From: Filomicrobium sp.
GTDB taxonomy: Bacteria; Pseudomonadota; Alphaproteobacteria; Rhizobiales; Hyphomicrobiaceae
Assembly: GCA_029287535.1 (NCBI GenBank)
Contig: JARFQY010000007.1
Coordinates: forward strand, 1-64,000
Direction: 5' to 3'
Length of the DNA stretch: 64,000 nt
Part shown: positions 10,752 through 20,231 of the stretch, piece by piece
How the letters are laid out: every line of letters starts with the position of its first letter
Position numbering within the stretch: the first letter of the stretch is position 1
The notes under the pieces: generated by a model
Told to the model about the DNA's origin: nothing
Seen by the model: the letters and a program-made list of their open reading frames with translations, nothing else
The model's database searches: none
Position numbers and translations under genes: made by a program

Positions 10752-12059
10752 GTGATCCTCACACAACAGCCTATTCGCGTAGACGGGGGTCAAACCGAGA
10801 TGGGTAATATGACGGAGCGCGTGCATCTGCGCGCGCTCGCTACTCTTACTTTTGCCGTTTTCTTGGCGGCAGCAGGCCTGATCGACATCGGACCTGCCGA
10901 TGCGGCCGGACCGGCTGCCTCAAAGAAGACCCGGTTCATTGTGGGTCTCGATCGCCAAGCCGACTTTCATATCATCTCCCTGTCGAACCCCGACCGCGTG
11001 GTTGTTGAACTGGGCAGCGTCAAGTTGCAGTTACCGCCTCAGCCGAAGTCGGGCCCTATTGGGCTGGTGAAAGGATTCCATGGCGGTCGGGCAGGCGGTG
11101 GCCGGTCACGCATCGTCATCAATGTGACTGAACCCGTGGTCGTTGAAAGCTCCGACATCAAGCGCGTCGGCAAGGGCTATCACCTCAATCTTGAGATCGC
11201 CGCAGTTGCCGGTCCCAAGCCGGCCCGCTCCCTGGAAGATGCGCCTTTCGATAAGCCGAGTGGTCTCGGTGCTGCTGGTGTCCAGCCACCCATGCCGCGC
11301 CAGGCGCTTTCTCGCAAGGCCGTCGAAAAGCGGCACGCCAAGCCCATCATCGTACTCGATCCTGGTCATGGCGGACACGACAGTGGGGCCAAGAAGAATG
11401 GCGCCATCGAAAAGGATGTCGTCCTGGCCTTTGCCAAGACGCTGCGTGACAAGCTTGAAGCATCGGGCCGTTACAAGGTGCTCATGACACGCGACACTGA
11501 TGAGTTCATTCCCCTCGCTGAGCGGCGCAAGTTTGCTGAACGGAACAAAGCAAATCTCTTCATGTCGATTCATGCCGATTACGCGCGCTCGTCGGCAAGT
11601 GGTGCGACCATCTTCTCGTTGCGTTCGAAGGTGGCCAAGCGTCTGAAGAAAAGCGCCATGAAGCGTGCCGGAAAGGTGGAATTCTCCGACGGCAGCGTTG
11701 CGCCGATGGGGCGCAAGGATCGCAACGTCGTTGAACGGTGGTTGTCCGATCTCGCCCGCCAGGACGTTCAAGCAACCCAGGCACGAACCGACTTGTTCTC
11801 GCGGTCGGTCATTCGCCACATGGGAAGCAAGACGAATTTCCGTTCCAAACCACACCGCACCGCCGCTTTCAAAGTCCTTAAGACGCAGGTGGTGCCGTCC
11901 GTCCTGATCGAGCTTGCGTTCGTGACCAACAAAGCCGACGCCAAGCGCCTGAAATCGGAAAGCTGGCGCCGGGAAGTGAGTTCCGGCATCTCCGCGGCCG
12001 TCGACAACTACTTCAGCCACAAGGCCGCCCGGCTGCCGATCCTTGCCGGCATCAACTAA
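10752..12059 (+). CDS. N-acetylmuramoyl-L-alanine amidase (AMIN + Amidase_3)
   Basis: 'IIVLDPGHGGHDSGAKKNGAIEKDVVLAFAK', 'MTRDTDEFIPLAER', 'LFMSIHAD', 'SVLIELAFVTNKAD'; start could also be 10800. Confidence 0.9.
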   Translation: MILTQQPIRVDGGQTEMGNMTERVHLRALATLTFAVFLAAAGLIDIGPADAAGPAASKKTRFIVGLDRQADFHIISLSNPDRVVVELGSVKLQLPPQPKSGPIGLVKGFHGGRAGGGRSRIVINVTEPVVVESSDIKRVGKGYHLNLEIAAVAGPKPARSLEDAPFDKPSGLGAAGVQPPMPRQALSRKAVEKRHAKPIIVLDPGHGGHDSGAKKNGAIEKDVVLAFAKTLRDKLEASGRYKVLMTRDTDEFIPLAERRKFAERNKANLFMSIHADYARSSASGATIFSLRSKVAKRLKKSAMKRAGKVEFSDGSVAPMGRKDRNVVERWLSDLARQDVQATQARTDLFSRSVIRHMGSKTNFRSKPHRTAAFKVLKTQVVPSVLIELAFVTNKADAKRLKSESWRREVSSGISAAVDNYFSHKAARLPILAGIN

Positions 12060-12097
12060 ACTCCAAAAAGAAGAAAAGCCCCCGATAACTCAAAGCA

Positions 12098-12130
12098 AAG
12101 GCCGATCCCTAAAAGGGACCGGCCTCTTTT
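12098..12130 (+). terminator. Rho-independent terminator
   Basis: AGGCCGATCCCT-AAA-AGGGACCGGCCT followed by CTTTT. Confidence 0.8.
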
Positions 12131-12850
12131 GTTACTTGTAGCCGGCTTGGCCGTCGCACACAGCCGCCGGCAAAAGCTGAATTAGGTGGGACTTGGGGGG
12201 TGGTGAAGTCTGAGGCGCCAGAGCAGTAAGAACAGCCGGTCGGTATCTTGAGAGGCAACTCGGGAGGCAAACCTACGTCTCAACAACTGGACCTGTACCG
12301 TTCGTGGAAGGAGGCGCTTCAGCATGGGCCGCTCCATCGTCGTGAAGGGTGCTCGCCACCGTCTTTGACGCGACTTCGCTCTCGATAACGAATAGCATTA
12401 AGGCCCGACCACGCTTTGTGGTCCGGCCGAAAAACCAAATGATATCGAGAAACGAGCGATGACGAGATTGTCCAGGATGGCTCGTGTGAGAAAGGAGCGT
12501 CTTTGCTGCTGGCGAAATCGCTATTGAATGGCTCCATCCAAGACCATTCGGACTTCGACCAGCTGATGCCGGTATGTTTTAGACCAGGCTCAAAAGACGA
12601 TAAGGGCATTCTGCCGCTTTGGGTCCTACGCGCACCCGCGAGACCTCGATATCCGATAGTTGCGGACCAAGGAGATCTCTTGAGAGGACCAACCCTCTCA
12701 CGCCTTGTACTCTAATTGATTCTTGCGACTCTTCTGTTACGTCGCGCCCAATTTAGAAAGTCAAACACAACAGCAAGTTGCTAAATTGCAATACTGTCAT
12801 AAACCTGACTCAATATTAATCAGGGCGCACGCTTTTCTGGCACGGGCAAG

Positions 12851-12874
12851 CTGGACGGGGCTGCCCCCGTCCAG
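12851..12874. repeat. Perfect inverted repeat downstream of rpoH
   Basis: CTGGACGGGG-CTGC-CCCCGTCCAG; no adjacent T-run, so terminator function uncertain. Confidence 0.5.
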
Positions 12875-12879
12875 AAATG

Positions 12880-13773
12880 TCACCCTATACTTGGCGTCTC
12901 ACCGCGACGAGCTTCAGACTGCACGGCCTTTTGGACCTTCTCAAAAGCACGCACCTCGATCTGCCGGATGCGTTCGCGGCTGACGCCGAACTCACCGGAC
13001 AAATCTTCGAGCGTCAGCGGATCTTCCGCTAGCCGGCGGGCTTCAAAAATCCGGCGCTCACGCTCATTCAGGGTCTCAAGCGCGGACGCCAGATACTCGC
13101 GCCGGCGAACCAGCTCTTCATTGTCGGCCAGCAGCTGTTCCTGGTCCGGGCTGTCATCGACGAGCCAGTCCTGCCACTCTCCACCTGAATCCGCATCCGC
13201 CCGCAGCGGCGCATTGAGCGAGCTGTCTCCTCCAAGCCGCCGGTTCATCGAGATGACGTCATCTTCGCTGACACCTAGCTTGGTGGCGATCGCCTTCACC
13301 TGTTCGGGCTTAAGGTCGCCGTCTTCCAAGGCCTGCAGCTGGGACTTGGCCCGCCGCAAATTGAAGAACAGCTTCTTTTGCGCGGCCGTCGTACCCATTT
13401 TTACCAGCGACCACGAGCGCAGGATGTATTCCTGAATCGAAGCGCGGATCCACCACATGGCGTACGTCGCCAGCCGGAAACCCTTTTCCGGGTCGAACCG
13501 CTTGACCGCCTGCATCAGCCCGACATTGCCCTCGGAGATCACTTCACCGATAGGCAGCCCATATCCGCGATAGCCCATGGCAATACGTGCGACGAGGCGC
13601 AAATGCGACGTCACGAGTTTGTGCGCGGCTTCGCTGTCGCCGTGCTCCTGCCAGCTCTTCGCCAGCATGTACTCCTCATTGGGCTCCAGCATCGGAAACT
13701 TGCGGATCTCATCAAGATACCGCGACAGTCCGACAGACCCAGTGCCAACCGTAGGTACCGTTTTTGTTGCCAT
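12880..13773 (-). CDS. rpoH: RNA polymerase heat-shock sigma factor RpoH
   Basis: 'AHKLVTSHLRLVARIAMGYRGYGLPIGEVISEGNVGLMQAVKRFDPEKGFRLATYAMWWIRASIQEYILRSWSLVKMGTTAAQKKLFFNLRR'. Confidence 0.97.
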   Translation of the reverse strand: MATKTVPTVGTGSVGLSRYLDEIRKFPMLEPNEEYMLAKSWQEHGDSEAAHKLVTSHLRLVARIAMGYRGYGLPIGEVISEGNVGLMQAVKRFDPEKGFRLATYAMWWIRASIQEYILRSWSLVKMGTTAAQKKLFFNLRRAKSQLQALEDGDLKPEQVKAIATKLGVSEDDVISMNRRLGGDSSLNAPLRADADSGGEWQDWLVDDSPDQEQLLADNEELVRRREYLASALETLNERERRIFEARRLAEDPLTLEDLSGEFGVSRERIRQIEVRAFEKVQKAVQSEARRGETPSIG

Positions 13774-14268
13774 CGTTCACCTCGCGCTTGGTCCCGAACC
13801 TAATCAGCTCCGACACACCGCAGTCGGTCGCCCGCAAATGATATGCTCTGATCAGACTCGAACCGTTTGAGCCGAAAGCAGCCGGACACTCAGCCATGCG
13901 ATTATGGCGGCACCATCACGCTTCGGGGATAAAGCCAGTCCGGACGGCCCTCTTATGCGCTAACTTTTACGCTCCCGGAGTGAGTCAACGCAAAGCACGT
14001 TCGCTCTCATTTTCGCGATCTGGGCGTTACCACTTATAATTCATAACGGTTTTCGCCCGAGATCGGTTCTGTATCGTTGGCTGAATAATCTTCATGCGTC
14101 AAATAGCTGTCGCGCTTAGGCAGGACCGCCATTGAGGACGGGCTCGCTTTGATCCCGCTGACCAGCGCTCCGCCAGAATGGCGTATCGCTTGACACCGGC
14201 AAAGATTATCCTCCAAAGATCAATACGTTAAGCTGAAAGTCCATTCCCCCTACTGAGAGTTTTTCAAT

Positions 14269-14787
14269 ATGAGTGATTTGGTTGTTTTGGGTTTCGATGG
14301 TGTCAACGCGGCCGATGAGGTGCTGACAAAACTGCGTGCACTGCAAAAAGAGCATTTGATCGACCTGGAGGATGCCTGCGTCGTAATCCGCGATGCGGAC
14401 GGCAAGGTCCAGATCAAGCAAGCCCTCAACCTGACGGCCTTGGGCGCCGCAAGCGGAATGAGCACGGGCGTTCTCGTCGGCGCGATTGCCGGCCTTCTCA
14501 TCATGAACCCGCTTGCGGGTATGGCTGTGGGCGGTCTGGCTGGCGCCGGTTTCGGAGCCCTGTCAGGCTCGCTTTCCGACTACGGCATAAACGACGAATT
14601 CATCAAGGAGCTGGGCGGGTCGATTTCCAACAGCTCTTCTGCACTCTTCGTCCTCGTAAAGCGCTCCACCGCCGATAAGGTCATTCCTGAGATCGAGAGC
14701 TTCAATCCCAAGGTGTTGAAGACATCGCTCTCGAATGAGCAGGAAGAGAAGCTCAAAGCCGCACTTGCCGCGCACTCAACAGCCTGA
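14269..14787 (+). CDS. DUF1269-like membrane protein with glycine-rich hydrophobic core
   Basis: 'DLVVLGFDGVNAADEVLTKLRALQKEHLIDLEDACVVIRDADGKVQIKQ' and a Gly-rich hydrophobic segment. Confidence 0.75.
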   Translation: MSDLVVLGFDGVNAADEVLTKLRALQKEHLIDLEDACVVIRDADGKVQIKQALNLTALGAASGMSTGVLVGAIAGLLIMNPLAGMAVGGLAGAGFGALSGSLSDYGINDEFIKELGGSISNSSSALFVLVKRSTADKVIPEIESFNPKVLKTSLSNEQEEKLKAALAAHSTA

Positions 14788-15004
14788 ACACCCAACCTCA
14801 GTGCAAAGCGCCAGGTTCGGCCACCCGAAACCGCATCCACTTGGGAAGCCGACCTGGCAGTGTGCCTGCCAGGGCCTGCGACATGGCACCTTGGTGCGCC
14901 ACCATCACGATCCGCAACTGCGCGCAAAACCGCACCGTTAAACCAACGGCGACGCTCTGATTTCTCCGCCGGACAGGATCGGCTAGAACAAGGCAGACGC
15001 TCTG

Positions 15005-16312
15005 TTGCGTCGGTCGCCCATGCAGCGGGAAAGGCAAGTGCAGATGCCCGCCAGCCAGATTCAGCCCAGGCTCTCGAGGAACCTCTCCATCCTCGCCATC
15101 ACGGCCGTGATCGCAGCCGTGTTCTTCAACATGATCCAGAGCTTCATAATCGCGTTGTTTCTGGCGGCTGTTTTCAGTGCGATGGCGTATCCGCTGTGTC
15201 ATTGGTTCGCGCAAAAACTTGGCGGACGCAGTGGGCTTGGCGCCGCGATAACCTTGCTGATTTTGATTTCTGCTATTTTGCTCCCCGGCATCGGCTTGTT
15301 GGTCCTTGTCGCCGAGCAGGCGCAAGAAGTCGGCCAACAGGCAATCCCCTGGGTCCAGCAGCAGTTGCAGGCTTCGGCCGGACACAAACTCCAGCTTCCC
15401 TCATGGCTACCATTTCACAAGCAGCTGGAGGCCTACGCGCCGACTATTGCGACCAAGATTGGAGAGCTCTCAACCACGATAGGAGAATTTGCTGTATCGG
15501 CGATCACCGAGCTGACTTCCGATGCCGCGCAGTTCCTCCTGAATCTCTTCGTGATGCTCTACGCCATGTTCTACTTTCTGAAGGAGGGTCCCGCTCTCCT
15601 TGATGCCTTGGAACATTACGCCTTGTCGCTCGCTGGCGTCCAAAAGCGCGTCTTCCAACGCGCCGTCGTGGTCACCCGCGCGACCGTCAAGGGCACACTC
15701 GTTATCGGCATTGTTCAAGGCATCCTTGGCGGCCTCGGCTTCTGGATGTTTGGGGTCGGTGGCGCGGCATTTTGGGGCGCGGTGATGGTGATCGCATCGA
15801 TGCTCCCGGTTGTTGGAACATCCCTGATCTGGATCCCTGGCATCATTTTCTTGCTGGCGACTGGCGAGACGAACGCAGCCATTGGACTTGCGATCTGGTC
15901 ATCGGTGATCGTTGCCAACGTCGACAATGTGCTCCGGCCGATTCTCGTGGGTAATGACACCGAGATGCCCGATCTGTTGGTCCTGATAAGTACGTTCGGT
16001 GGCCTCGGTATGTTTGGTGCCGCCGGCCTCATTGTTGGCCCAGTGCTGGCTGCGGTGACAATGACGCTGTTCGACATCTCCCACGAAACCCTAAGGGATC
16101 CCGCAATTGAAAAGCCGGAGATTCCTTCAAACGCAAACCAGAAGCCGGCCGAGGAACCATCGGAGCCACCGCCAACAGCAGATAACGAAGCGCCCGCGGG
16201 CAGTAGCACCAGCCTGCTGGAAGTCAGCCTTAGCGATGCTCAAAAACGGGAAGTCGAACTCCTCAAAAAGGAACTGGCCGACATGAAGGCTGCCAAGTCC
16301 TCTTCGCACTAG
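15005..16312 (+). CDS. AI-2E family transporter / permease
   Basis: Multiple TM segments; 'GLMFGAAGLIVGPVLAA'-type C-terminal motif (GGLGMFGAAGLIVGPVLAAV). Confidence 0.85.
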   Translation: MRRSPMQRERQVQMPASQIQPRLSRNLSILAITAVIAAVFFNMIQSFIIALFLAAVFSAMAYPLCHWFAQKLGGRSGLGAAITLLILISAILLPGIGLLVLVAEQAQEVGQQAIPWVQQQLQASAGHKLQLPSWLPFHKQLEAYAPTIATKIGELSTTIGEFAVSAITELTSDAAQFLLNLFVMLYAMFYFLKEGPALLDALEHYALSLAGVQKRVFQRAVVVTRATVKGTLVIGIVQGILGGLGFWMFGVGGAAFWGAVMVIASMLPVVGTSLIWIPGIIFLLATGETNAAIGLAIWSSVIVANVDNVLRPILVGNDTEMPDLLVLISTFGGLGMFGAAGLIVGPVLAAVTMTLFDISHETLRDPAIEKPEIPSNANQKPAEEPSEPPPTADNEAPAGSSTSLLEVSLSDAQKREVELLKKELADMKAAKSSSH

Positions 16313-16354
16313 GCTCCCAACAAGACACCTTCGGTGAGCGGCGGCATCGCCAGG

Positions 16355-16846
16355 TCACTTTTTCTTCGACCGCACGACCGTGGTGAAGGCGTTGATTGCT
16401 GGAACGAGAAGGGCTGGAGATAAAGTACCGATCGGATCCGCTGCAACCTTGGAAACGGTAGCACCTATGATTTTCACATCATCCCGGATCTGAACGAGCT
16501 GGGTTTGGAAAGCCTCGGCTTCCGTCTCGATTTCCGCCAGCGCGCTGTCTCGGAACTCCCGAACCATGTCGGTCTCCGGTGCGGTCTTCAACGACTGCGC
16601 CGAGACGCCCAGGATTGCTGCGACAATGAGGTCCCCCACAGCCACGGCAAGAGCCGCCGGGGCGTTCCCGTAACTGGTCGACAACCAATAAAACGCGGCA
16701 ACGTTAAGCATGATCAAAGCCAGCAGGCCAAACACGCCTGCAAGCACCAGGATCGTGATCTGACGCGAGGAACGCCGCCATTCAGCCTCGGCGATCAGTC
16801 GCTCCGAACGCCATAGGATGTTGAGATTTCGGGTTAGTGAATTCAT
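16355..16846 (-). CDS. Phage-holin-superfamily-like membrane protein
   Basis: Two TM segments 'ITILVLAGVFGLLALIMLNVAAFYWL' and 'ALAVAVGDLIVAAILGVSA', charged C-terminus. Confidence 0.55.
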   Translation of the reverse strand: MNSLTRNLNILWRSERLIAEAEWRRSSRQITILVLAGVFGLLALIMLNVAAFYWLSTSYGNAPAALAVAVGDLIVAAILGVSAQSLKTAPETDMVREFRDSALAEIETEAEAFQTQLVQIRDDVKIIGATVSKVAADPIGTLSPALLVPAINAFTTVVRSKKK

Positions 16847-16860
16847 CTCTCATGCTCTTG

Positions 16861-17163
16861 CTAACGTGACGACAGACGGCCGATCAGAATACCAAGCAGG
16901 AAGGCCGCGCCAACGGCGGCCACGGGATGCTCTGCGATATCAGTTTCAACTGCCTCGGCGAGGTCTCGGATCGCGGTCTCAAATTCTCGAAACTGCTCGG
17001 GAATATGCGCTGCAGTGTCCATGAAGCCCCCACCCACCGGCTTCGCGGGCTCACTATCAGCGCCCGGCGACAGGTCCGCACCGCGGACCTGCTGTGCCTT
17101 CAGGGCTTCGAATTCGGCCCGCAGCGCCGCAAGTTCGGCGGCAATCTTCTTGTCAGTGGCCAT
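16861..17163 (-). CDS. DUF883/YqjD-ElaB-like membrane-anchored protein
   Basis: Helical N-terminus, C-terminal TM 'HPVAAVGAAFLLGILIGRLSSR'. Confidence 0.55.
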   Translation of the reverse strand: MATDKKIAAELAALRAEFEALKAQQVRGADLSPGADSEPAKPVGGGFMDTAAHIPEQFREFETAIRDLAEAVETDIAEHPVAAVGAAFLLGILIGRLSSR

Positions 17164-17303
17164 ACCTGATGCAAACCCTTCTGCCTTCGATTGGAAAAGC
17201 AACACATGTGCTTAGATGAGTAAATTGATTTACCAAAACAGGGTCAATCGAGCCCGCGTGAGCACCGCCAGACGATTAGTAAACGGCAAAACTCCAGCAA
17301 ATC

Positions 17304-18299
17304 TCAGGAGCCGAGCGCCTTAAGCAGCCGCTGCAAGTCCTCAGGCAACGGGCTTTCAAACGCCAGGGCCTCACCGGTCACCGGGTGCTCGAAGCCGAGC
17401 TCCGCGGCATGCAGTGCCTGCCTCTTAAGGCTCTGCAGCGCCCTGCGCGCTTCATCGCCAAGTCGCCGCGCGCTTGCCTTGAAACCCGTCCCATAGACGG
17501 GATCGCCGAGAACCGGGTGGCGAATGTGAGCGAGATGCACCCGGATCTGATGCGTTCGCCCCGTCTCGAGTTCCAGCCGCAGCAAGGACACGGCATCCTG
17601 CCCCTCGCTGTCGGGGAAGACGTGCTCTCGCGAATACCGCGTTCGTGCATGCCGGCCGGCAGCTTCAGGGACAACGGCCATTTTTTTGCGGTTCAGCTGA
17701 CTGCGCCCCAGCGCTGCGTCGATAAGGCCGCTGGGGCGCTCCGGCACACCCCACACAAGCGCCCGGTACGCACGATGCAGCCGGCCATCACGCCCATGCT
17801 CGGCGAACTGCTCCGACAGGCCGGCATGCGCGCCATCCGTCTTGGCAACCACAAGCAGCCCTGATGTATCCTTGTCGAGCCGGTGCACGATACCGGGTCG
17901 TTTCACTCCACCGATCCCCGACAGGCTGTCTCCGCAGTGTGCAATCAGAGCGTTGACAAGGGTCCCCGAGCCATGCCCGGGCGCCGGGTGTACAACGAGC
18001 CCCGCCGGCTTGTCGATCACGATGAGGACCGGGTCTTCAAACACGACGTTGAGCGCGATGTCCTCTCCGCGTGGCACGGGATCTACAGCTTCGGGCACGT
18101 CGATACGGTAAACCGCGCCGGGTTTGACCCGCTCACCGACGTCGCCTATCGTCCCACTCTCCGTACTGACCGCCCCCGTCTTTATGAGCGCCTGAATGCG
18201 GGAACGGCTTAGTTCCGGGATCTTTGCCGCAAGCCAGCGGTCGATCCGATCACCGGCGTCATCTTCGGTGGCCGAAAGCTGGCGTGACGTTTCGCTCAC
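17304..18299 (-). CDS. rluD: RluA-family 23S rRNA pseudouridine synthase
   Basis: S4 domain 'DRIDRWLAAKIPELSRSRIQALIKTGAV', 'GIVHRLDKDTSGLLVVAKT'; GTG start at 18299 preceded by GAGGAG. Confidence 0.88.
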   Translation of the reverse strand: MSETSRQLSATEDDAGDRIDRWLAAKIPELSRSRIQALIKTGAVSTESGTIGDVGERVKPGAVYRIDVPEAVDPVPRGEDIALNVVFEDPVLIVIDKPAGLVVHPAPGHGSGTLVNALIAHCGDSLSGIGGVKRPGIVHRLDKDTSGLLVVAKTDGAHAGLSEQFAEHGRDGRLHRAYRALVWGVPERPSGLIDAALGRSQLNRKKMAVVPEAAGRHARTRYSREHVFPDSEGQDAVSLLRLELETGRTHQIRVHLAHIRHPVLGDPVYGTGFKASARRLGDEARRALQSLKRQALHAAELGFEHPVTGEALAFESPLPEDLQRLLKALGS

Positions 18300-18343
18300 C
18301 CGCGGGCTCCTCTTTTTGAACTTGAACGACGAACGGGCTTCAA

Positions 18344-18787
18344 TTGATGACGTCGAGCGACGCCAAACCGGAATCGGTCCCACCCAACGCCGAAACTGAC
18401 AGTAGCGAACACAAGTCGAATTCCTGGGTCGAACATCCCAGAACCGTCCAGCGACTGCAAATCATTGTCGTCATGCTGGGCATTATTCTGATCGCCGGCT
18501 TCGCCGCTGTCATAGGCCGCATTGTTTATCTCGCCCTGCAGCCCGAGCAGGAAACCACAGCCGCGAAACCAACGGCACTGGAGCCCGCCACCACATCAAC
18601 CACCCTCTTTCGCAACGAAGCGGCAGTCTCGTTGCCAGCCGGTGCCAAGATCGAGCATATGGCGATTGGCCCAGGCATTCTGGCGGTTCACTACAGGAGC
18701 GCCGACGGGCAGGGCATCTTGATCATTGATCCAGAGAGCGGAGAAACCAAACAACATCTGCGTCTGGTCCCCTCTGGCCAGCCTTGA
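18344..18787 (+). CDS. Single-TM hypothetical protein (DUF6476-like)
   Basis: Single TM 'LQIIVVMLGIILIAGFAAVIGRIVYLAL' and soluble C-terminal domain; divergent from rluD. Confidence 0.6.
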   Translation: MMTSSDAKPESVPPNAETDSSEHKSNSWVEHPRTVQRLQIIVVMLGIILIAGFAAVIGRIVYLALQPEQETTAAKPTALEPATTSTTLFRNEAAVSLPAGAKIEHMAIGPGILAVHYRSADGQGILIIDPESGETKQHLRLVPSGQP

Positions 18788-18857
18788 GATTGCCCTCCCC
18801 GGGTTCTCGCTTGATCAAAGCTCTTCGCGCGCCCATATCTGGTTAGCCGTTGAAGGA

Positions 18858-18932
18858 GTCCCGTTCGTCTAGTGGTTAGGACGCTAGCCTCTCACGCTGG
18901 TAACACGGGTTCGACCCCCGTACGGGACACCA
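18858..18932 (+). tRNA. tRNA-Glu (anticodon CTC)
   Basis: GTCCCGT...ACGGGAC acceptor stem, discriminator A, encoded CCA; TTCGTCTAGTGGTTAGGACGC D-arm; anticodon loop with CTC; GGTTCGACCC T-arm. Confidence 0.95.
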
Positions 18933-18966
18933 ACTCGGCAGTGCTTTCCAACGCGGCGATGCAATC

Positions 18967-19131
18967 ATGCCAGGTTCCTCCATCATCGAGCGCACCATTG
19001 CCGCGGTGGCCCGCGTCGGTGTCGCACTCGTTATCCTCACGCACCTTGGGATTTTGCTTAGTCTGGCCGGCTCGAAAGCACCGGCTGAGTTGCTCACGAG
19101 CATGCTCCGAACTTTCGGCTTTGGCACCTAG
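18967..19131 (+). CDS. Small putative membrane protein, 54 aa
   Basis: ATG...TAG ORF directly downstream of tRNA-Glu: MPGSSIIERTIAAVARVGVALVILTHLGILLSLAGSKAPAELLTSMLRTFGFGT; not in the ORF track. Confidence 0.35.
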   Translation: MPGSSIIERTIAAVARVGVALVILTHLGILLSLAGSKAPAELLTSMLRTFGFGT

Positions 19132-19275
19132 CCTGCCGTCGCCATCCTGGAAATCCGATCCGCATCCAACGTGTTAGCTTTCGTGGGTGGCTCTGGTCAT
19201 TTCAAAACCAACCGGCATTGGGTAGGCTCACGACGAGACGGCCATCAATAGGCCAGCGCACTGATTGGATGAGCC

Positions 19276-20187
19276 ATGACTGCGACGCCGACAATTCCCC
19301 CCGAGAAACTGGATACAATCGCCAATTTTCCACCCACGGCCGGCGCGCTCGCCGACGTCAACCAGGCCTTCCACAAGGTCTACGAGCAATTGGCCGCCGA
19401 ACTTCAGGCCGAGCTGGGCCACGACCGTCCGGTGATTATCGCGATCGAAGAAAACTTGAAACTGTTTGCTGACGGGACCGAGCGTAGCGAGACGTACATC
19501 CCCGACGACTATCATCGCTTGAAAGCCGTCTGCCACCATGCGTTTGGAGTCCAGTTGATGCTGTCGAGTAACGGCGAAGGGCCCTTGAACGACCTGACCG
19601 CTCGTCGCGGCGAGGAGGTCCGCACGCTCATTGATCGAGCCGTGGAACATTTGCAGGAACAACAACTGCCGAAGGAGGGTCGGGAATCCTCGAGAGCCAT
19701 TCTGCAATTGTCCCGCGAAGTGATAACGCAGGCCCTACAGTCCACCACCGTCCAGCCGGCCGCGGTCGAAGAGTTTGCGCGGCAGGTGGGGCCTCATCTC
19801 GCCAACAACATTTACGTCGCCACGCAAAAGGACCTCGATCACATCCACGAAATTGTCAGCGCATGGCGCCAATCACTTGGCGAGACAAAGTGGGCCAAGG
19901 TCTATGTCGTGCTGTGTGAAGGCCACCAGATGCGGGCCGGACAGGCGACCAAGCAGTACTTTCAGCGATTGCTGCACGATAAGGATGGCACCGGCGGTTC
20001 AATGGAAGACCGCGTCATCTACGCCGAAGGCTGCAAGGAGATTTCAGCGGCATTCGATCTCTTGTCCCGGCACATTATTGACCAAGGGTCCGGTCGCATC
20101 TTTTTTGGAGACCGGCACCGGCTCCAAGTGGATGTTCTCGCAGATGCGGCCCGCGAGTATCTCTGCCAACTGCTGCCTGACGATTGA
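19276..20187 (+). CDS. Hypothetical protein, no recognised domain
   Basis: 303-aa ORF, amphipathic and mostly helical composition. Confidence 0.7.
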   Translation: MTATPTIPPEKLDTIANFPPTAGALADVNQAFHKVYEQLAAELQAELGHDRPVIIAIEENLKLFADGTERSETYIPDDYHRLKAVCHHAFGVQLMLSSNGEGPLNDLTARRGEEVRTLIDRAVEHLQEQQLPKEGRESSRAILQLSREVITQALQSTTVQPAAVEEFARQVGPHLANNIYVATQKDLDHIHEIVSAWRQSLGETKWAKVYVVLCEGHQMRAGQATKQYFQRLLHDKDGTGGSMEDRVIYAEGCKEISAAFDLLSRHIIDQGSGRIFFGDRHRLQVDVLADAAREYLCQLLPDD

Positions 20188-20231
20188 CACCCCTCAAGCG
20201 GCCCCGGGGAGCATGCTGCAATCGCCAAGAC

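Noticed and set aside
11106-12020. 304-aa antisense ORF opposite the first amidase
   Set aside because: Shadow ORF; amidase motifs are on the plus strand.
12131-12850. About 700-nt region between the amidase terminator and rpoH with small ORFs on both strands and an imperfect hairpin near 12401-12429
   Set aside because: No convincing coding signal or RNA family seen; left unassigned.
18872-19177. 101-aa ORF overlapping the tRNA-Glu
   Set aside because: Starts inside the tRNA gene; composition not protein-like.
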